From: Paenibacillus tundrae
Lineage (GTDB): Bacteria > Bacillota > Bacilli > Paenibacillales > Paenibacillaceae
DNA: 64,000 nt
Reading direction: 5' to 3'
Assembly (NCBI RefSeq): GCF_030812775.1
Contig: NZ_JAUSTI010000002.1
Coordinates: 310,001 to 374,000 of the forward strand
In this document: one piece after another, positions 39,804 through 48,154 of the stretch
Position numbering within the stretch: position 1 is the stretch's first letter
Layout of the letters: each line of letters starts with the position of its first letter
Program-made: the position numbers and the translations under genes
The notes under the pieces: model-generated
What the model was told of the DNA's origin: nothing
The model's database searches: none
The model's input: the letters and a program-made list of their open reading frames with translations, nothing else

Positions 39804-40577
39804 TTAAAACCCATAAATGGACATTCCACCATCCACTAAGAGCGTTTGCCCGGTAATATAGCCTGCCGCATCGGATGCTAAAAATATAACCGGCCCCACT
39901 ACCTCATGTAGCTCACCGACGCGCTGAAGTGGGGTGCGATCAATGATCTCTCCAAGGTATTTGGGATCATTCAGTAGCTTCTCGGTCAGTGGTGTGCGGA
40001 AATACCACGGGCCAACTGCATTGACACGTATTCCGTATTTCCCCCACTCCATCGCAAGCACCTTCGTCATATGTATCATGGCTGCCTTCGTCGATCCATA
40101 CACAACACCAGTCCGAAGGGCTGTATGCCCGCCAACGGAGGAGATATTTACGATTTTTCCACCGCCCTGATCCTTCATATGTTGACCAGCTATTTGTGAC
40201 GCCATGAAAGCCGATTTCAGATTCGTCTGCATAATCGTTTCCCATTGCTCGTCTGTTACCTCGAGTGCAGGTGTGCGGATGTTCATACCTGCATTATTAA
40301 CAAGAATGTCCAACCTTCCCATCGCAGCAATGGCCTCTCTGAATGTCTCTTCGAGTTGCTCTCTGGACGTTACATCGGCAGTAAGAGCTATCGCTCTGCG
40401 CCCTGTGTGTTCTTGAATGTAGGCTGCGGTTTCCTCAATTTCGCTGAAAGTCCGTGATACCAACACGACATCACTGCCCGACTCAGCAAGCCCTATGGCA
40501 ATCGCCTTACCAATCCCTCTGCCTGCACCTGTCACCAGTGCCGTTTGTCCCTCCAGATGAAATTCCGGCATGTTCAT
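39804..40577 (-). CDS. SDR oxidoreductase (gluconate 5-dehydrogenase-like)
   Basis: Classical short-chain dehydrogenase of 257 aa. Cofactor motif TGAGRGIG, structural NNAGMNIRTPA, catalytic Ser in NISSVGGHTAL, catalytic YxxxK as YGSTK, and C-terminal GYITGQTLLVDGGM are all present. FabG and gluconate 5-dehydrogenase share this profile; sugar acid oxidation is the better guess from the NIRTPALE region. AAGGAG sits 8 bases before ATG 40577. Probably one transcription unit with the aldo/keto reductase. Confidence 0.9.
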   Translation of the reverse strand: MNMPEFHLEGQTALVTGAGRGIGKAIAIGLAESGSDVVLVSRTFSEIEETAAYIQEHTGRRAIALTADVTSREQLEETFREAIAAMGRLDILVNNAGMNIRTPALEVTDEQWETIMQTNLKSAFMASQIAGQHMKDQGGGKIVNISSVGGHTALRTGVVYGSTKAAMIHMTKVLAMEWGKYGIRVNAVGPWYFRTPLTEKLLNDPKYLGEIIDRTPLQRVGELHEVVGPVIFLASDAAGYITGQTLLVDGGMSIYGF

Positions 40578-40631
40578 TTCATACACTCCTTATCTAGTTT
40601 ACAATACGTAGTTTCTTTTTTTATTTATCCA

Positions 40632-41129
40632 TTACGTTACAAAAAACTGACTGGGATTGCCAAGCTCTGGATGGAACTTTTCTCGAAAGCGTCCGCCTGT
40701 GTAGGCTCCAATAACCTTGCGCCAGAAAGCCTGAGCGACTACGTTGTTACGTACCTGTGTAACCTTCCAACGACCAGGAAACCGTTCAAACAACTCATGC
40801 GCCGCTTGTGTCCCCACTCCGCTGCGCCGATATTTTTGCATCACAAAAAATTCAGTTAAGTAATAATCATTGTCGATATTTCCTGGTTCAAAGCGTTCTA
40901 CCAGAGCGAATCCAGCTGGCGCTCCATCACTCGTTATCAAGAATGGGAATTTGCGTCCTTCATCTGTCCAGAATGCATCCAATCCAGGGTATTCTGGAAA
41001 CACTCCATTATGGTCAACATCAATATTAAGATATTTGGTGAAATCATACAGATAGAATTGCATTAAATGCCGAATTACCTGACGACGTTCCCAGGGAACC
41101 AGCTCCAGTTTCATATTCATCCGGTTCAT
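40632..41129 (-). CDS. GNAT-family N-acetyltransferase
   Basis: Acetyl-CoA-dependent transferase of about 165 aa. The acetyl-CoA binding motif is MQKYRRSGVGTQAAHELF, preceded by the beta4 strand YYLTEFFV; the C-terminal strand region is KVTQVRNNVVAQAFWRKVIGAYTGG. The acceptor is unknown. Two starts fit the GGAGCAGGGGAG site: 41129 and 41120. It is upstream of the SDR gene by 54 bases and co-directional. Confidence 0.87.
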   Translation of the reverse strand: MNRMNMKLELVPWERRQVIRHLMQFYLYDFTKYLNIDVDHNGVFPEYPGLDAFWTDEGRKFPFLITSDGAPAGFALVERFEPGNIDNDYYLTEFFVMQKYRRSGVGTQAAHELFERFPGRWKVTQVRNNVVAQAFWRKVIGAYTGGRFREKFHPELGNPSQFFVT

Positions 41130-41303
41130 CTCCCCTGCTCCACGATTTATGACTATATTTATTACTTTAAAGGTTTGATCGCGGAAGGGCAAGAATGACG
41201 AACCAACCTACATGACGTTCGTGAACAGACTGTGACCATGTAAATTATGGTACACTTAAGCATAGACTATCTTAAGAAATGCTTGATCTTGGAGGTGCCG
41301 ACA

Positions 41304-42398
41304 TTGACTAATGTTCAAAAAGAAATTGACCGACGCAAGCTGGATGAGAAGCTACCTACCATGCCCTGGTTCGTTCAGCAATTCATAGATTATAAATTAC
41401 CGGATCTCTCTCCCTCCACCTTGCTGGAGTATCTGCGAGACTATGATACGTTCTTTAGCTGGCTCCGTGCAGAAGGCCTGTCTGCAGCTAGCACCAATGC
41501 AGAGGTTACATTGATTGAGCTAGAGGTGCTCCGAATGGATTCCGTAACCGCGTATCGGTTATTCCTTACAACCAAGCGTGAGGGAGCTAATTCTAGAATT
41601 ACGGTATCTCGGAAATTATCTTCTCTACGTTCACTATTTCACTATTTAAGCCAAATTGCCGAAGATGAAGATTTCTACCCCTTACTCAAACGCAATATTA
41701 TGGCCAAAATTGAAATTAAGCGCACGCATAAACCGAAGGATACTGCTGCCAAGCTAAAAGGAAAAATTCTTGAAGATGAAGAATTGCTGGAATTTATCGG
41801 ATACATTTTGGAAGGGTATGCGGTGGATGTGGAGAAGAATAAACAAGCGCTATATGCACATGAGTTAAACAAGGAACGAGATGCTTGTATCGCCAGTCTC
41901 ATCTTGAACTCGGGCTTACGGGTTTCAGAAATCGTAAATCTTAACTTGGATGATCTGGATCTAAATAATAAGCTGTTATATGTTTACCGCAAAGGTAACA
42001 ATGACGAAACGTACAAGACTCCTGTCTATTTTAGAGAACAGGCCAAAGACGAGCTTGCCATCTATACTAGCCTTAGACAGACGAGGTACCGTACATCGAA
42101 ACGGGAGAAGGCTTTGTTCATTGCTCTGCGCAATGGGGAATCTGAGGGAAGTCGAATGACGAAGCGCGCAATACAAGCTATGATTATGAAATACGCTAAG
42201 CGGTTTGGCAAACCTTATTTGACTGTACATAAGTTGCGCCATTCCTTCGCTACCGATTATTATTTACAGAACGATATATACAAAACGAAAGAACAACTAG
42301 GGCATGCCTCTACAGAGACTACCGAAATTTATGCCCATCTCACCGACAAAACAATGTCCGAGGCGATTGAACGCCGTAATGAAGGTACTGGCTCTTAA
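41304..42398 (+). CDS. xerS: Tyrosine recombinase XerS
   Basis: Site-specific recombinase of 364 aa that resolves chromosome dimers alone, without a XerC/D pair. It has an N-terminal SAM-like arm domain (residues 1-150, DYKLPDLSPSTLLEYLRDYD) and a C-terminal catalytic domain. Catalytic residues: Arg in NSGLRVSEIV, Lys in YVYRKGNN, His-x-x-Arg in VHKLRHSFA, His in LGHASTETTEIY and the nucleophile Tyr in EIYAHLT. TTG start at 41304 with GGAGG 8 bases upstream. Its dif site was not located. A MITE-like element begins 2 bases after its stop. Confidence 0.9.
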   Translation: MTNVQKEIDRRKLDEKLPTMPWFVQQFIDYKLPDLSPSTLLEYLRDYDTFFSWLRAEGLSAASTNAEVTLIELEVLRMDSVTAYRLFLTTKREGANSRITVSRKLSSLRSLFHYLSQIAEDEDFYPLLKRNIMAKIEIKRTHKPKDTAAKLKGKILEDEELLEFIGYILEGYAVDVEKNKQALYAHELNKERDACIASLILNSGLRVSEIVNLNLDDLDLNNKLLYVYRKGNNDETYKTPVYFREQAKDELAIYTSLRQTRYRTSKREKALFIALRNGESEGSRMTKRAIQAMIMKYAKRFGKPYLTVHKLRHSFATDYYLQNDIYKTKEQLGHASTETTEIYAHLTDKTMSEAIERRNEGTGS

Positions 42399-42399
42399 A

Positions 42400-42565
42400 C
42401 TAGGGAGTGTCTGTAAATTCCGAAGGACGCAGATTTTACCGAATTTTCGTTCCAAGCCAGGAAGTTTTCCGCAGGCGTGCCGGGGCACGTCAAGGGAAAG
42501 TGATGCAGCAGGGGGCTAAAAGGTGGTAAAAGATGCACTTCAGCGAGTTTTCAGACACGACCTAG
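42400..42565. mobile_element. MITE-like element with CTAG-flanked inverted ends
   Basis: A 166-base segment bounded by CTAG at both sides. The left end is CTAGGGAGTGTCTGTAAATT and the right end, reverse-complemented, is CTAGGTCGTGTCTGAAAACT. They match at 16 of 20 positions, with GTGTCTG conserved. No transposase is encoded, so it would be moved in trans by an insertion sequence with the same ends (some IS5-like groups duplicate CTAG or TA). It sits between the xerS stop and that gene's terminator. Confidence 0.7.
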
Positions 42566-42584
42566 CATGATCTATGGCAAAATA

Positions 42585-42639
42585 AAAATAGGGCGAATGA
42601 TCCTAAAGTCTCAACTCCTAGGATCATTCGCTCTATTTC
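42585..42639. terminator. Bidirectional terminator of xerS and mobB
   Basis: Twenty-base arms, AAATAGGGCGAATGATCCTA and its near-perfect complement, around a 13-base loop. Confidence 0.9.
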
Positions 42640-42689
42640 ACATACTAGAACATAATCAATATTATAATCGAACTCAGCATGCTTCGATC

Positions 42690-43214
42690 TTAAATCCCCT
42701 CAATACGTTGTAACAGCCAGTTACCGATATGCTCTGTCTGCTGAATATCGTGCCAAACTAACTGCTCACAAGCTACATCGTCACGACCTACTGGTGCCCT
42801 TGTAACCACGGCTATGATTCCCTGTAATTGTTCGTACAACATAAAATCTTCGGGTTCTCGGATCATCAGAAGCTTAGGATATGCCGCTTGCTTGTGCCCT
42901 TCAATCAGAATCCAGTCATACTCGGTTAAATATTCAACCATGTCACGAAGCTCTGTAGCTCGTTGTTCAATGATGGCCGTCCGTGTATCGGACATCACAA
43001 CGATAGCCGAGGCTCCATTCGCAGTGAAGTTATATGAGTCCGTACCTTCATGATCCATCTGGAAATGATCATGTCCATCATGTTTAATGACGGCGACCCT
43101 GCGTCCAAGCAAGGTCAGTTGTTTAGTCAACGCTGCTGTCAGCGTACTTTTACCTGAGTTTTTATATCCCACGATCTGCACGATATGAGGTTGCTTTGTT
43201 TGGATATCTGACAT
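42690..43214 (-). CDS. mobB: Molybdopterin-guanine dinucleotide biosynthesis protein B
   Basis: GTP-binding adaptor of 174 aa that assists attachment of GMP to molybdopterin. The Walker A motif is VGYKNSGKSTL (residues about 16-26). The family segment VAVIKHDGHDHFQMD follows, then DWILIEGHKQAAYPK in place of a Walker B-like strand. It starts 3 bases after moeA ends; the two form a molybdenum cofactor operon. mobA and the other mo genes are not in the window. Confidence 0.93.
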   Translation of the reverse strand: MSDIQTKQPHIVQIVGYKNSGKSTLTAALTKQLTLLGRRVAVIKHDGHDHFQMDHEGTDSYNFTANGASAIVVMSDTRTAIIEQRATELRDMVEYLTEYDWILIEGHKQAAYPKLLMIREPEDFMLYEQLQGIIAVVTRAPVGRDDVACEQLVWHDIQQTEHIGNWLLQRIEGI

Positions 43215-43217
43215 AGC

Positions 43218-44513
43218 CTATCTCACAAGACCTGTAGGCAGCTTAAGAATCCGCACTAGTTCACCCGCAGGAACGCCCTTTTTGTCAGGTGGAATAATAA
43301 TCAAACATTCACTATCCTTGATCGTGATCATTACACTAGATTCATCAACCCGGGCTGCTGCTGGCAATGCGTGAACCTCACCATTTCGAACCTCTATTCG
43401 TCCCCGCACAAAACGGGTATAGTTATTGACCTTTGTATATCCTTCATCCAATATCGCTGTCCATTCTTGCAGATAAGGATGAGGATCATTTTGCATCATG
43501 CGAATCGTAGGTCGAACAAATAAGTTAAATCCAACAAAACATGCTCCTGGATTGCCTGATAATGCAAATAGATTTTTTTGATCCACGATGGCTGCGGTGG
43601 TGACACTTCCTGGTCTCATGGTCACTTTGTTAAACAGCATTTCGATGTCGTCTTCACGCACCAGATCTCCCATAATATCATAGTCACCTACAGACACGCC
43701 GCCTGTTGTGACAACTATATCGTTGTGCTTAACTGCTTCTGCGAGTGTCTTACGTGCGGTTTCAATATCATCTGCAATGGAGCCGTACATGATCGGCTCA
43801 CCACCTGCCTCAACAACGAGTGAACGCAGCAAATAGCTGTTACTGTTACGAATCCGTCCAGGCTGCAATGGCTCGTCCAAAGCTAACAATTCGGTTCCTG
43901 TTGCGAAGATCGCCACCTTCGGCCGTCGAAATACAGGTACTTCCGCTACACCAAATGTAGCTAATACGGATTGTTCACCTGCTTGAATCAGCGTGCCTGC
44001 ATCCAGCAGCAACTGGCCTTCTTCTACTTCTAGCCCAATTGGCGTAATGTTAGCCTTTGCGTGTATATGTCGCTTCAAGCCGATCCATTGCACCCCATTC
44101 TCTGTTTTGCTCTCGGTCATCTCAAGCATCACAACAGCGTCAGCACCTTCTGGCACCTGTGCTCCGGTCATAATTCGTGCTGTTGTACCTGACGTAATCG
44201 TCTGATCCGATGTATATCCACAAGGAATTTCATCTACAACACGAAGCCAGATTTGCTGTTCGCTGCTAGCATGAAGCGTGTCGCTGCTTCGTATGGCGTA
44301 GCCATCCATTCCTGATCTGCGGAAGAACGGATAAGGATGTGGTGCAACGATCTTCTCTGCAAGCGTGCGTCCATGTGCCGATTCTAAGGACACTTTCTCG
44401 ATTGCGCCTGGTCTTACATGAGCAGCAATTTTAGCTTGAGCATCAGGAACCTGTACAGCCGTTCGATTGAATTTAGCATGTGTCATATCATCAGTATGCG
44501 AGTTTAATTTCAA
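43218..44513 (-). CDS. moeA: Molybdopterin molybdenumtransferase
   Basis: Inserts molybdate into adenylylated molybdopterin. It has 431 aa in the four-domain MoeA layout. The N-terminal region contains RSGMDGYAIRSSDT and RIMTGAQVPEGADAVVMLE. The MoCF-binding domain (about 195-340) has IFATGTELL, VVTTGGVSVGDYD and ALSGNPGACFVGF. A C-terminal beta-barrel follows. The start is TTG at 44513 with AGGAGG 10 bases upstream. First gene of the moeA-mobB operon. Confidence 0.94.
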   Translation of the reverse strand: MKLNSHTDDMTHAKFNRTAVQVPDAQAKIAAHVRPGAIEKVSLESAHGRTLAEKIVAPHPYPFFRRSGMDGYAIRSSDTLHASSEQQIWLRVVDEIPCGYTSDQTITSGTTARIMTGAQVPEGADAVVMLEMTESKTENGVQWIGLKRHIHAKANITPIGLEVEEGQLLLDAGTLIQAGEQSVLATFGVAEVPVFRRPKVAIFATGTELLALDEPLQPGRIRNSNSYLLRSLVVEAGGEPIMYGSIADDIETARKTLAEAVKHNDIVVTTGGVSVGDYDIMGDLVREDDIEMLFNKVTMRPGSVTTAAIVDQKNLFALSGNPGACFVGFNLFVRPTIRMMQNDPHPYLQEWTAILDEGYTKVNNYTRFVRGRIEVRNGEVHALPAAARVDESSVMITIKDSECLIIIPPDKKGVPAGELVRILKLPTGLVR

Positions 44514-44664
44514 TGCAGTCGAGCCTCCTCGTGAGCAATCTCTATGTCTAAAAGTGTAGCTTGAAAGTGATAAGGTGACAAGCGTTATCCCTATTCTGTA
44601 ACGGATATAACATCATTTGTTCATGGATTGACCATAATATGCTGTAGAAATGGAGGAATCCCAT

Positions 44665-44955
44665 GTGAATGATCGATGTGAATTATGTGGTAGAGAGCCT
44701 GTCGAAACAACTGTCCATCATCTTACACCTAAGCAGATGGGAGGCAGCTTCATGCCTACTGCGAATCTATGTATTGCGTGCCACAAACAAATTCATTCCC
44801 TCTTCACAAATCGAGATATTATGACGCTGGGATTAACTACCCTTCAGGCTCTTCGAGAGCATGAACGCATGGCTCCGTTTATTCGCTGGATTCGCAAACA
44901 ACCCGCAACAACGATCCCGCGTATCCGCAAATCGAATCATGTTCGTAATTCCTGA
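44665..44955 (+). CDS. HNH-type zinc endonuclease-like protein
   Basis: Small protein of 96 aa with a complete HNH core. A first zinc pair is in CELCGR, the His-His of HNH in TTVHHLTPKQMGG, the Asn in TANLCIACH, and a second zinc pair in CIACHKQIHSLF. The C-terminal tail is basic. Such stand-alone HNH proteins are common in Bacillales and are often unassigned; nicking or restriction activity is possible. GTG at 44665 is preferred since GGAGG lies 8 bases upstream. It is divergent from moeA. Confidence 0.82.
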   Translation: MNDRCELCGREPVETTVHHLTPKQMGGSFMPTANLCIACHKQIHSLFTNRDIMTLGLTTLQALREHERMAPFIRWIRKQPATTIPRIRKSNHVRNS

Positions 44956-44959
44956 AGCA

Positions 44960-45032
44960 AAAAAAGAACAGCGTCTGAGGTTGATACGTGGATAGAGCAC
45001 TACTCCACCTTACCTCTTCGCTGTTCTTCTTG
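44960..45032. terminator. Terminator between the HNH and DUF4247 genes
   Basis: AAGAACAGCG / CGCTGTTCTT outer stem with inner GAGGT/ACCTC and GTGG/CCAC. The T-run is strongest leftward. Confidence 0.8.
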
Positions 45033-45065
45033 TGCGTTACAATGTAATGATTAGGAAAGTCTGTG

Positions 45066-45800
45066 CTACCTTCGCCGCATGATTCGTCCTCCGCCCACCC
45101 TTGTTTTTGGCTTCTTGTAAGAGCTCTTGGGTGAGTTGAATAATCCGCCACTTTTGCCGCGATCAATCTTACCTGAACTTGGTTCCTTCTTACGACTAAA
45201 CAAACCTCCGCCAGAACCTACACTGGTGTTCGTATCGCCACCACGTCTAGTAATTGAGCCTTTGCGTTCCACGGTAATCGGTGGAGCAAGCTTTTTGTCA
45301 TTACTTGTAGGCGCACGATACGTGCCTTCCCTTGGTTTGTACGTATCTTTGTTTGTATAACCACGATATTTCCCGTTTCCGCCTCCGCCAAAGGAATCAA
45401 ACAAATTTCCGATTAACGTTGCGGTTAAATATCCCTGTAAAAAGGAAGAATCGTAATTCTGACGAACGTATTCTTTGGAATCGACTTCAATTAACGTGTC
45501 TTCCGCTTTATTGGGATCCTGCTGTAAATGGTAATATTGATCCTGATACACCAGGAACATCCGCTCGGTACTCTCAGCCGAAATCTGATCGGGCTGACGC
45601 TGCTCAGACAATTCCTGGGCAACCTCTGGAACGGTACGCTCAGCAGCCCGGTATACGTAGGATGTGGTGTTACCGCTACCACTCACAGATTCAAGTGGGT
45701 AGGTGTCCTGTACGGTAGGTGCACCGCAAGCGGATAACAGTGACATCACAAGGCTAAGAACCAACATTAATTTCAAACTATGTGCCATGCGTTTTTTCAT
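45066..45800 (-). CDS. DUF4247 lipoprotein
   Basis: Envelope lipoprotein of 244 aa. Signal peptide MKKRMAHSLKLMLVLSLVMS ends in lipobox LSAC. A DUF4247 domain covers residues about 30-150 (EVAQELSEQRQPDQIS, then VYQDQYYHLQQDPNKAEDT and LIEVDSKEYVRQNY). The final 90 residues are low-complexity, rich in Gly, Lys, Arg and Ser (GSGGGLFSRKK, VGGGRIMRRR) and probably contact the wall or anionic lipids. Function unknown. Last of four co-directional genes with DUF4178, DUF350 and PspA, a combination seen elsewhere and thought to be membrane-related. Confidence 0.85.
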   Translation of the reverse strand: MKKRMAHSLKLMLVLSLVMSLLSACGAPTVQDTYPLESVSGSGNTTSYVYRAAERTVPEVAQELSEQRQPDQISAESTERMFLVYQDQYYHLQQDPNKAEDTLIEVDSKEYVRQNYDSSFLQGYLTATLIGNLFDSFGGGGNGKYRGYTNKDTYKPREGTYRAPTSNDKKLAPPITVERKGSITRRGGDTNTSVGSGGGLFSRKKEPSSGKIDRGKSGGLFNSPKSSYKKPKTRVGGGRIMRRR

Positions 45801-45811
45801 GGGAACCTCTC

Positions 45812-46318
45812 CTAGCTCGAACGAATCACTTTGATATCCGCAGGAAGGATAACCTCACCCTCATAAAGTGTAAAACGTCTGTCTTGCCACTCTACACGAA
45901 GTAGCATGTGATCATCAGACTGATACTGCCATACGAGCTGCTCTCCTGCCTGGCCATATGGTGTTCTGCCTGCAGTCGTTACCATACCTCCATATTCTTC
46001 CTCCAGGTGGTATGCGCGTCCATCTAGATCTAATAAGGTTGGCACCTCATCTGGCGCATCTAAACGACCATCAATCGGTGTGTAGAGAGCATAACGCGTC
46101 AATTCACGCTCCTCAATATGCAAGTGTCTGAAAGCTGTACCATCCTGCAATGTTAATACGACGGCATTTCTCGAACGATGATGTACCCGCCCAACAACCT
46201 CATATGTCACAAGAGAGACTTCACAGATATCACCAGGTTCAAGCTGTAGCATCGTCTTCTCGGCCCGAGGCGGTTCGGGTTTAGCTAGTATTCCTTTAAT
46301 CCGTTTCCATACACTCAT
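45812..46318 (-). CDS. DUF4178 protein
   Basis: Cytoplasmic protein of 168 aa, beta-rich, matching the DUF4178 pattern: MLQLEPGDICEVSLVTYEVV, then VLTLQDGTAFRHLHIEERE and a late YEGEVILPADIKVI. Function unknown; the family recurs beside DUF350 and DUF4247 genes. ATG 46318 is favoured (GGGAG 9 bases upstream) over the ATG two codons earlier. It lies 11 bases before DUF4247, so the two are co-transcribed. Confidence 0.83.
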   Translation of the reverse strand: MSVWKRIKGILAKPEPPRAEKTMLQLEPGDICEVSLVTYEVVGRVHHRSRNAVVLTLQDGTAFRHLHIEERELTRYALYTPIDGRLDAPDEVPTLLDLDGRAYHLEEEYGGMVTTAGRTPYGQAGEQLVWQYQSDDHMLLRVEWQDRRFTLYEGEVILPADIKVIRSS

Positions 46319-46367
46319 GCCCATTAACTCCCGTTCTATTTCTTCTAGAGGTTAGTTGACCCTCAAT

Positions 46368-46769
46368 TTATAAGCAAGCTGCAATAATTAATGCGCCGAC
46401 AATATGCAATGCACCTGAGAAGAGACCATATCCCGTTTTCCCTTGCTGTATGCCTGTATCCAGATCAAGATTGGCTCTTGTACGAATCATATAATGCACG
46501 CCATTCTCCAGAATCAGCAAAATAATGAAAGATACTACGGATACGAGGAGCGCCTCACCTAGATGACCAGCAGTTGAGATGGAGGTCGCAAGTACATAAC
46601 CTTGGGCAAACAGCTTCATAACCATTCGAGTGGTTACTGCCATATTGCCAGCTTTTACTTCAGCAAAATCCTTATATTTCGTAAACAATGAATCCACATA
46701 CATCAAGACAAACAGCAAAACCGAACCCGATAACGTCCAGACCAGCATTGCCAAAATGTTCAAATCCAT
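46368..46769 (-). CDS. DUF350 membrane protein
   Basis: Membrane protein of 133 aa with four predicted helices, the YjfL/DUF350 type. It has MLVWTLSGSVLLFVLMYVDS, GHLGEALLVSVVSFIILLIL and a C-terminal GLFSGALHIVGALIIAACL. Function unknown; in E. coli the relative YjfL is encoded beside the PspA homologue YjfJ, matching the neighbourhood here. GGGGGC lies 7 bases before ATG 46769. Second in the cluster, 95 bases after pspA. Confidence 0.87.
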   Translation of the reverse strand: MDLNILAMLVWTLSGSVLLFVLMYVDSLFTKYKDFAEVKAGNMAVTTRMVMKLFAQGYVLATSISTAGHLGEALLVSVVSFIILLILENGVHYMIRTRANLDLDTGIQQGKTGYGLFSGALHIVGALIIAACL

Positions 46770-46864
46770 TTCAACAGCCCCCACATTTCAACATGAACCG
46801 CATTTAAAAGCGAAGAAGAAACACATGTCTCTTCTCCGCTAATTTCCTTACCTCATCCAAAAGG

Positions 46865-47536
46865 TTAGTTCTTATTCTCGTACTGCTTCATCAGTGCTGC
46901 CAATTCATCTTCAACCGCCTGATCTTTACCAAGCTTCTCAAATTCATCATCCAAGGACTTTCCTTTGGAAGACATTTCATTGCTTGCTTCAGCCTGTGCT
47001 TCCATTTGCATCATTTTTTCTTCCATACGCTTCATTCCAGCACTTGCTGTGTCGGAACTGAATCCGTTCAGCGCTTTATTGATTTCAGTTTGAGCCTTCG
47101 CTGCATTATAACGAGCAACCAAAGTCTCACGTTTGTTTTTCATTTCCGTTAACTGCTTGCGCATCTCATCTAACTTACCACGCAGATTGTCAGCGGAAGC
47201 TTTATTTTGGTCATAGCTTGTTTTGTATTCAGCCATTTTTTCTTCAGCTGTTTTCTTCTCTTCAAGCGCTCGGCGAGCCAAATCCATATTTTGTGCGCGA
47301 GCTGCAGTGTGCGCTTGCTCTTCGCGTTTCTTCACTAAAGCTTCTTGCTCTTCATAAAGCTGCTTGAACTTCTTCTCAATGGCAATCTGTGCTGCTACAG
47401 CCTTCTCCGCATCTTGCAAATCCTCTTGCATATCACGGATATACTGGTCTGTCATTTTAATCGGATCTTCTGCCTTATCAATGATGGAGTTAATGTTGGA
47501 CATCGTTAGATCTCGTAAACGTTTGAAAATGGACAT
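46865..47536 (-). CDS. PspA/IM30-family membrane stress protein
   Basis: Peripheral membrane coiled-coil protein of 223 aa that assembles into ESCRT-III-like polymers and protects damaged membranes. The N-terminal amphipathic helix is SIFKRLRDLTMSNINSII, followed by the family motif AEDPIKMTDQYIRDMQEDL and a long coiled coil (residues about 30-180). A C-terminal acidic helix DEFEKLGKDQAVEDELAAL follows. ATG 47536 has AGGAGG 9 bases upstream; a longer frame to 47620 lacks one. It heads the pspA-DUF350-DUF4178-DUF4247 set. Confidence 0.93.
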   Translation of the reverse strand: MSIFKRLRDLTMSNINSIIDKAEDPIKMTDQYIRDMQEDLQDAEKAVAAQIAIEKKFKQLYEEQEALVKKREEQAHTAARAQNMDLARRALEEKKTAEEKMAEYKTSYDQNKASADNLRGKLDEMRKQLTEMKNKRETLVARYNAAKAQTEINKALNGFSSDTASAGMKRMEEKMMQMEAQAEASNEMSSKGKSLDDEFEKLGKDQAVEDELAALMKQYENKN

Positions 47537-47654
47537 TATGTTATTCCTCCTAGTCGATATTACATCCTTGTATATAATCATACATACGTGATAATCTTCA
47601 ACCCGTTTCAATTTTAGCAAAAAAAATCAAAACAAACTTCTTCTTCATGTAAAA

Positions 47655-47999
47655 TTATTCATTTAATTGACCTTTTATCAGCAAATGCTCATCAAGGAGC
47701 CTCTCTGCAGTCTGCACGATTTCATCAATCTGCATGCGTGTGATCGCATCAAAATGAATGCCCATAATGACCGTCACCGTAACCTTCAACTGATGTGCCG
47801 CCTTGCGCGCAAGCCTCTCGCATAACTCCTGCTCCTTATGCCCTGGGACATGAAATGTAGCTCCACTAAGACGATCGTGATCTACATAATAGGTTGCCAC
47901 CGCCCCTATATGTGCATCGCCGCCTGTAACCATGAATACTTTGTCCTGCCCCACTTCTACAACCTGTAATCGAATAGAACTCAAATCATATTTACTCAT
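47655..47999 (-). CDS. LpdD-like prenylated-flavin chaperone family protein
   Basis: Protein of 114 aa resembling LpdD, the small subunit/chaperone of UbiD-type gallate decarboxylase. Shared features are VVTGG-like MVTGGDAHIGAVATYY, a central VPGHKEQELCERLARKAAHQ and TVIMGIHFDAITRMQIDEIV. No UbiD or UbiX gene is in the window, so its role here must differ or act at a distance. It lies 118 bases upstream of pspA in the same direction and may belong to that cluster. Confidence 0.65.
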   Translation of the reverse strand: MSKYDLSSIRLQVVEVGQDKVFMVTGGDAHIGAVATYYVDHDRLSGATFHVPGHKEQELCERLARKAAHQLKVTVTVIMGIHFDAITRMQIDEIVQTAERLLDEHLLIKGQLNE

Positions 48000-48154
48000 G
48001 CTAATCCACCTATCCTTTTCTCTATCTCATGTTATGGTCCGAATTATGAACAAGATTCGAGAGACTGACAATGAAACATCTCACAAGTCGAATAAATCAA
48101 GATGACATCGGGCATACCATAGAGAACGCATTTTGGGAAAAGGGGGCTGCTATT

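Noticed and set aside
41220..41304. dif-like site upstream of xerS
   Set aside because: CTTAAG-containing repeats are present but do not form the expected 11-base arms; no convincing dif site.
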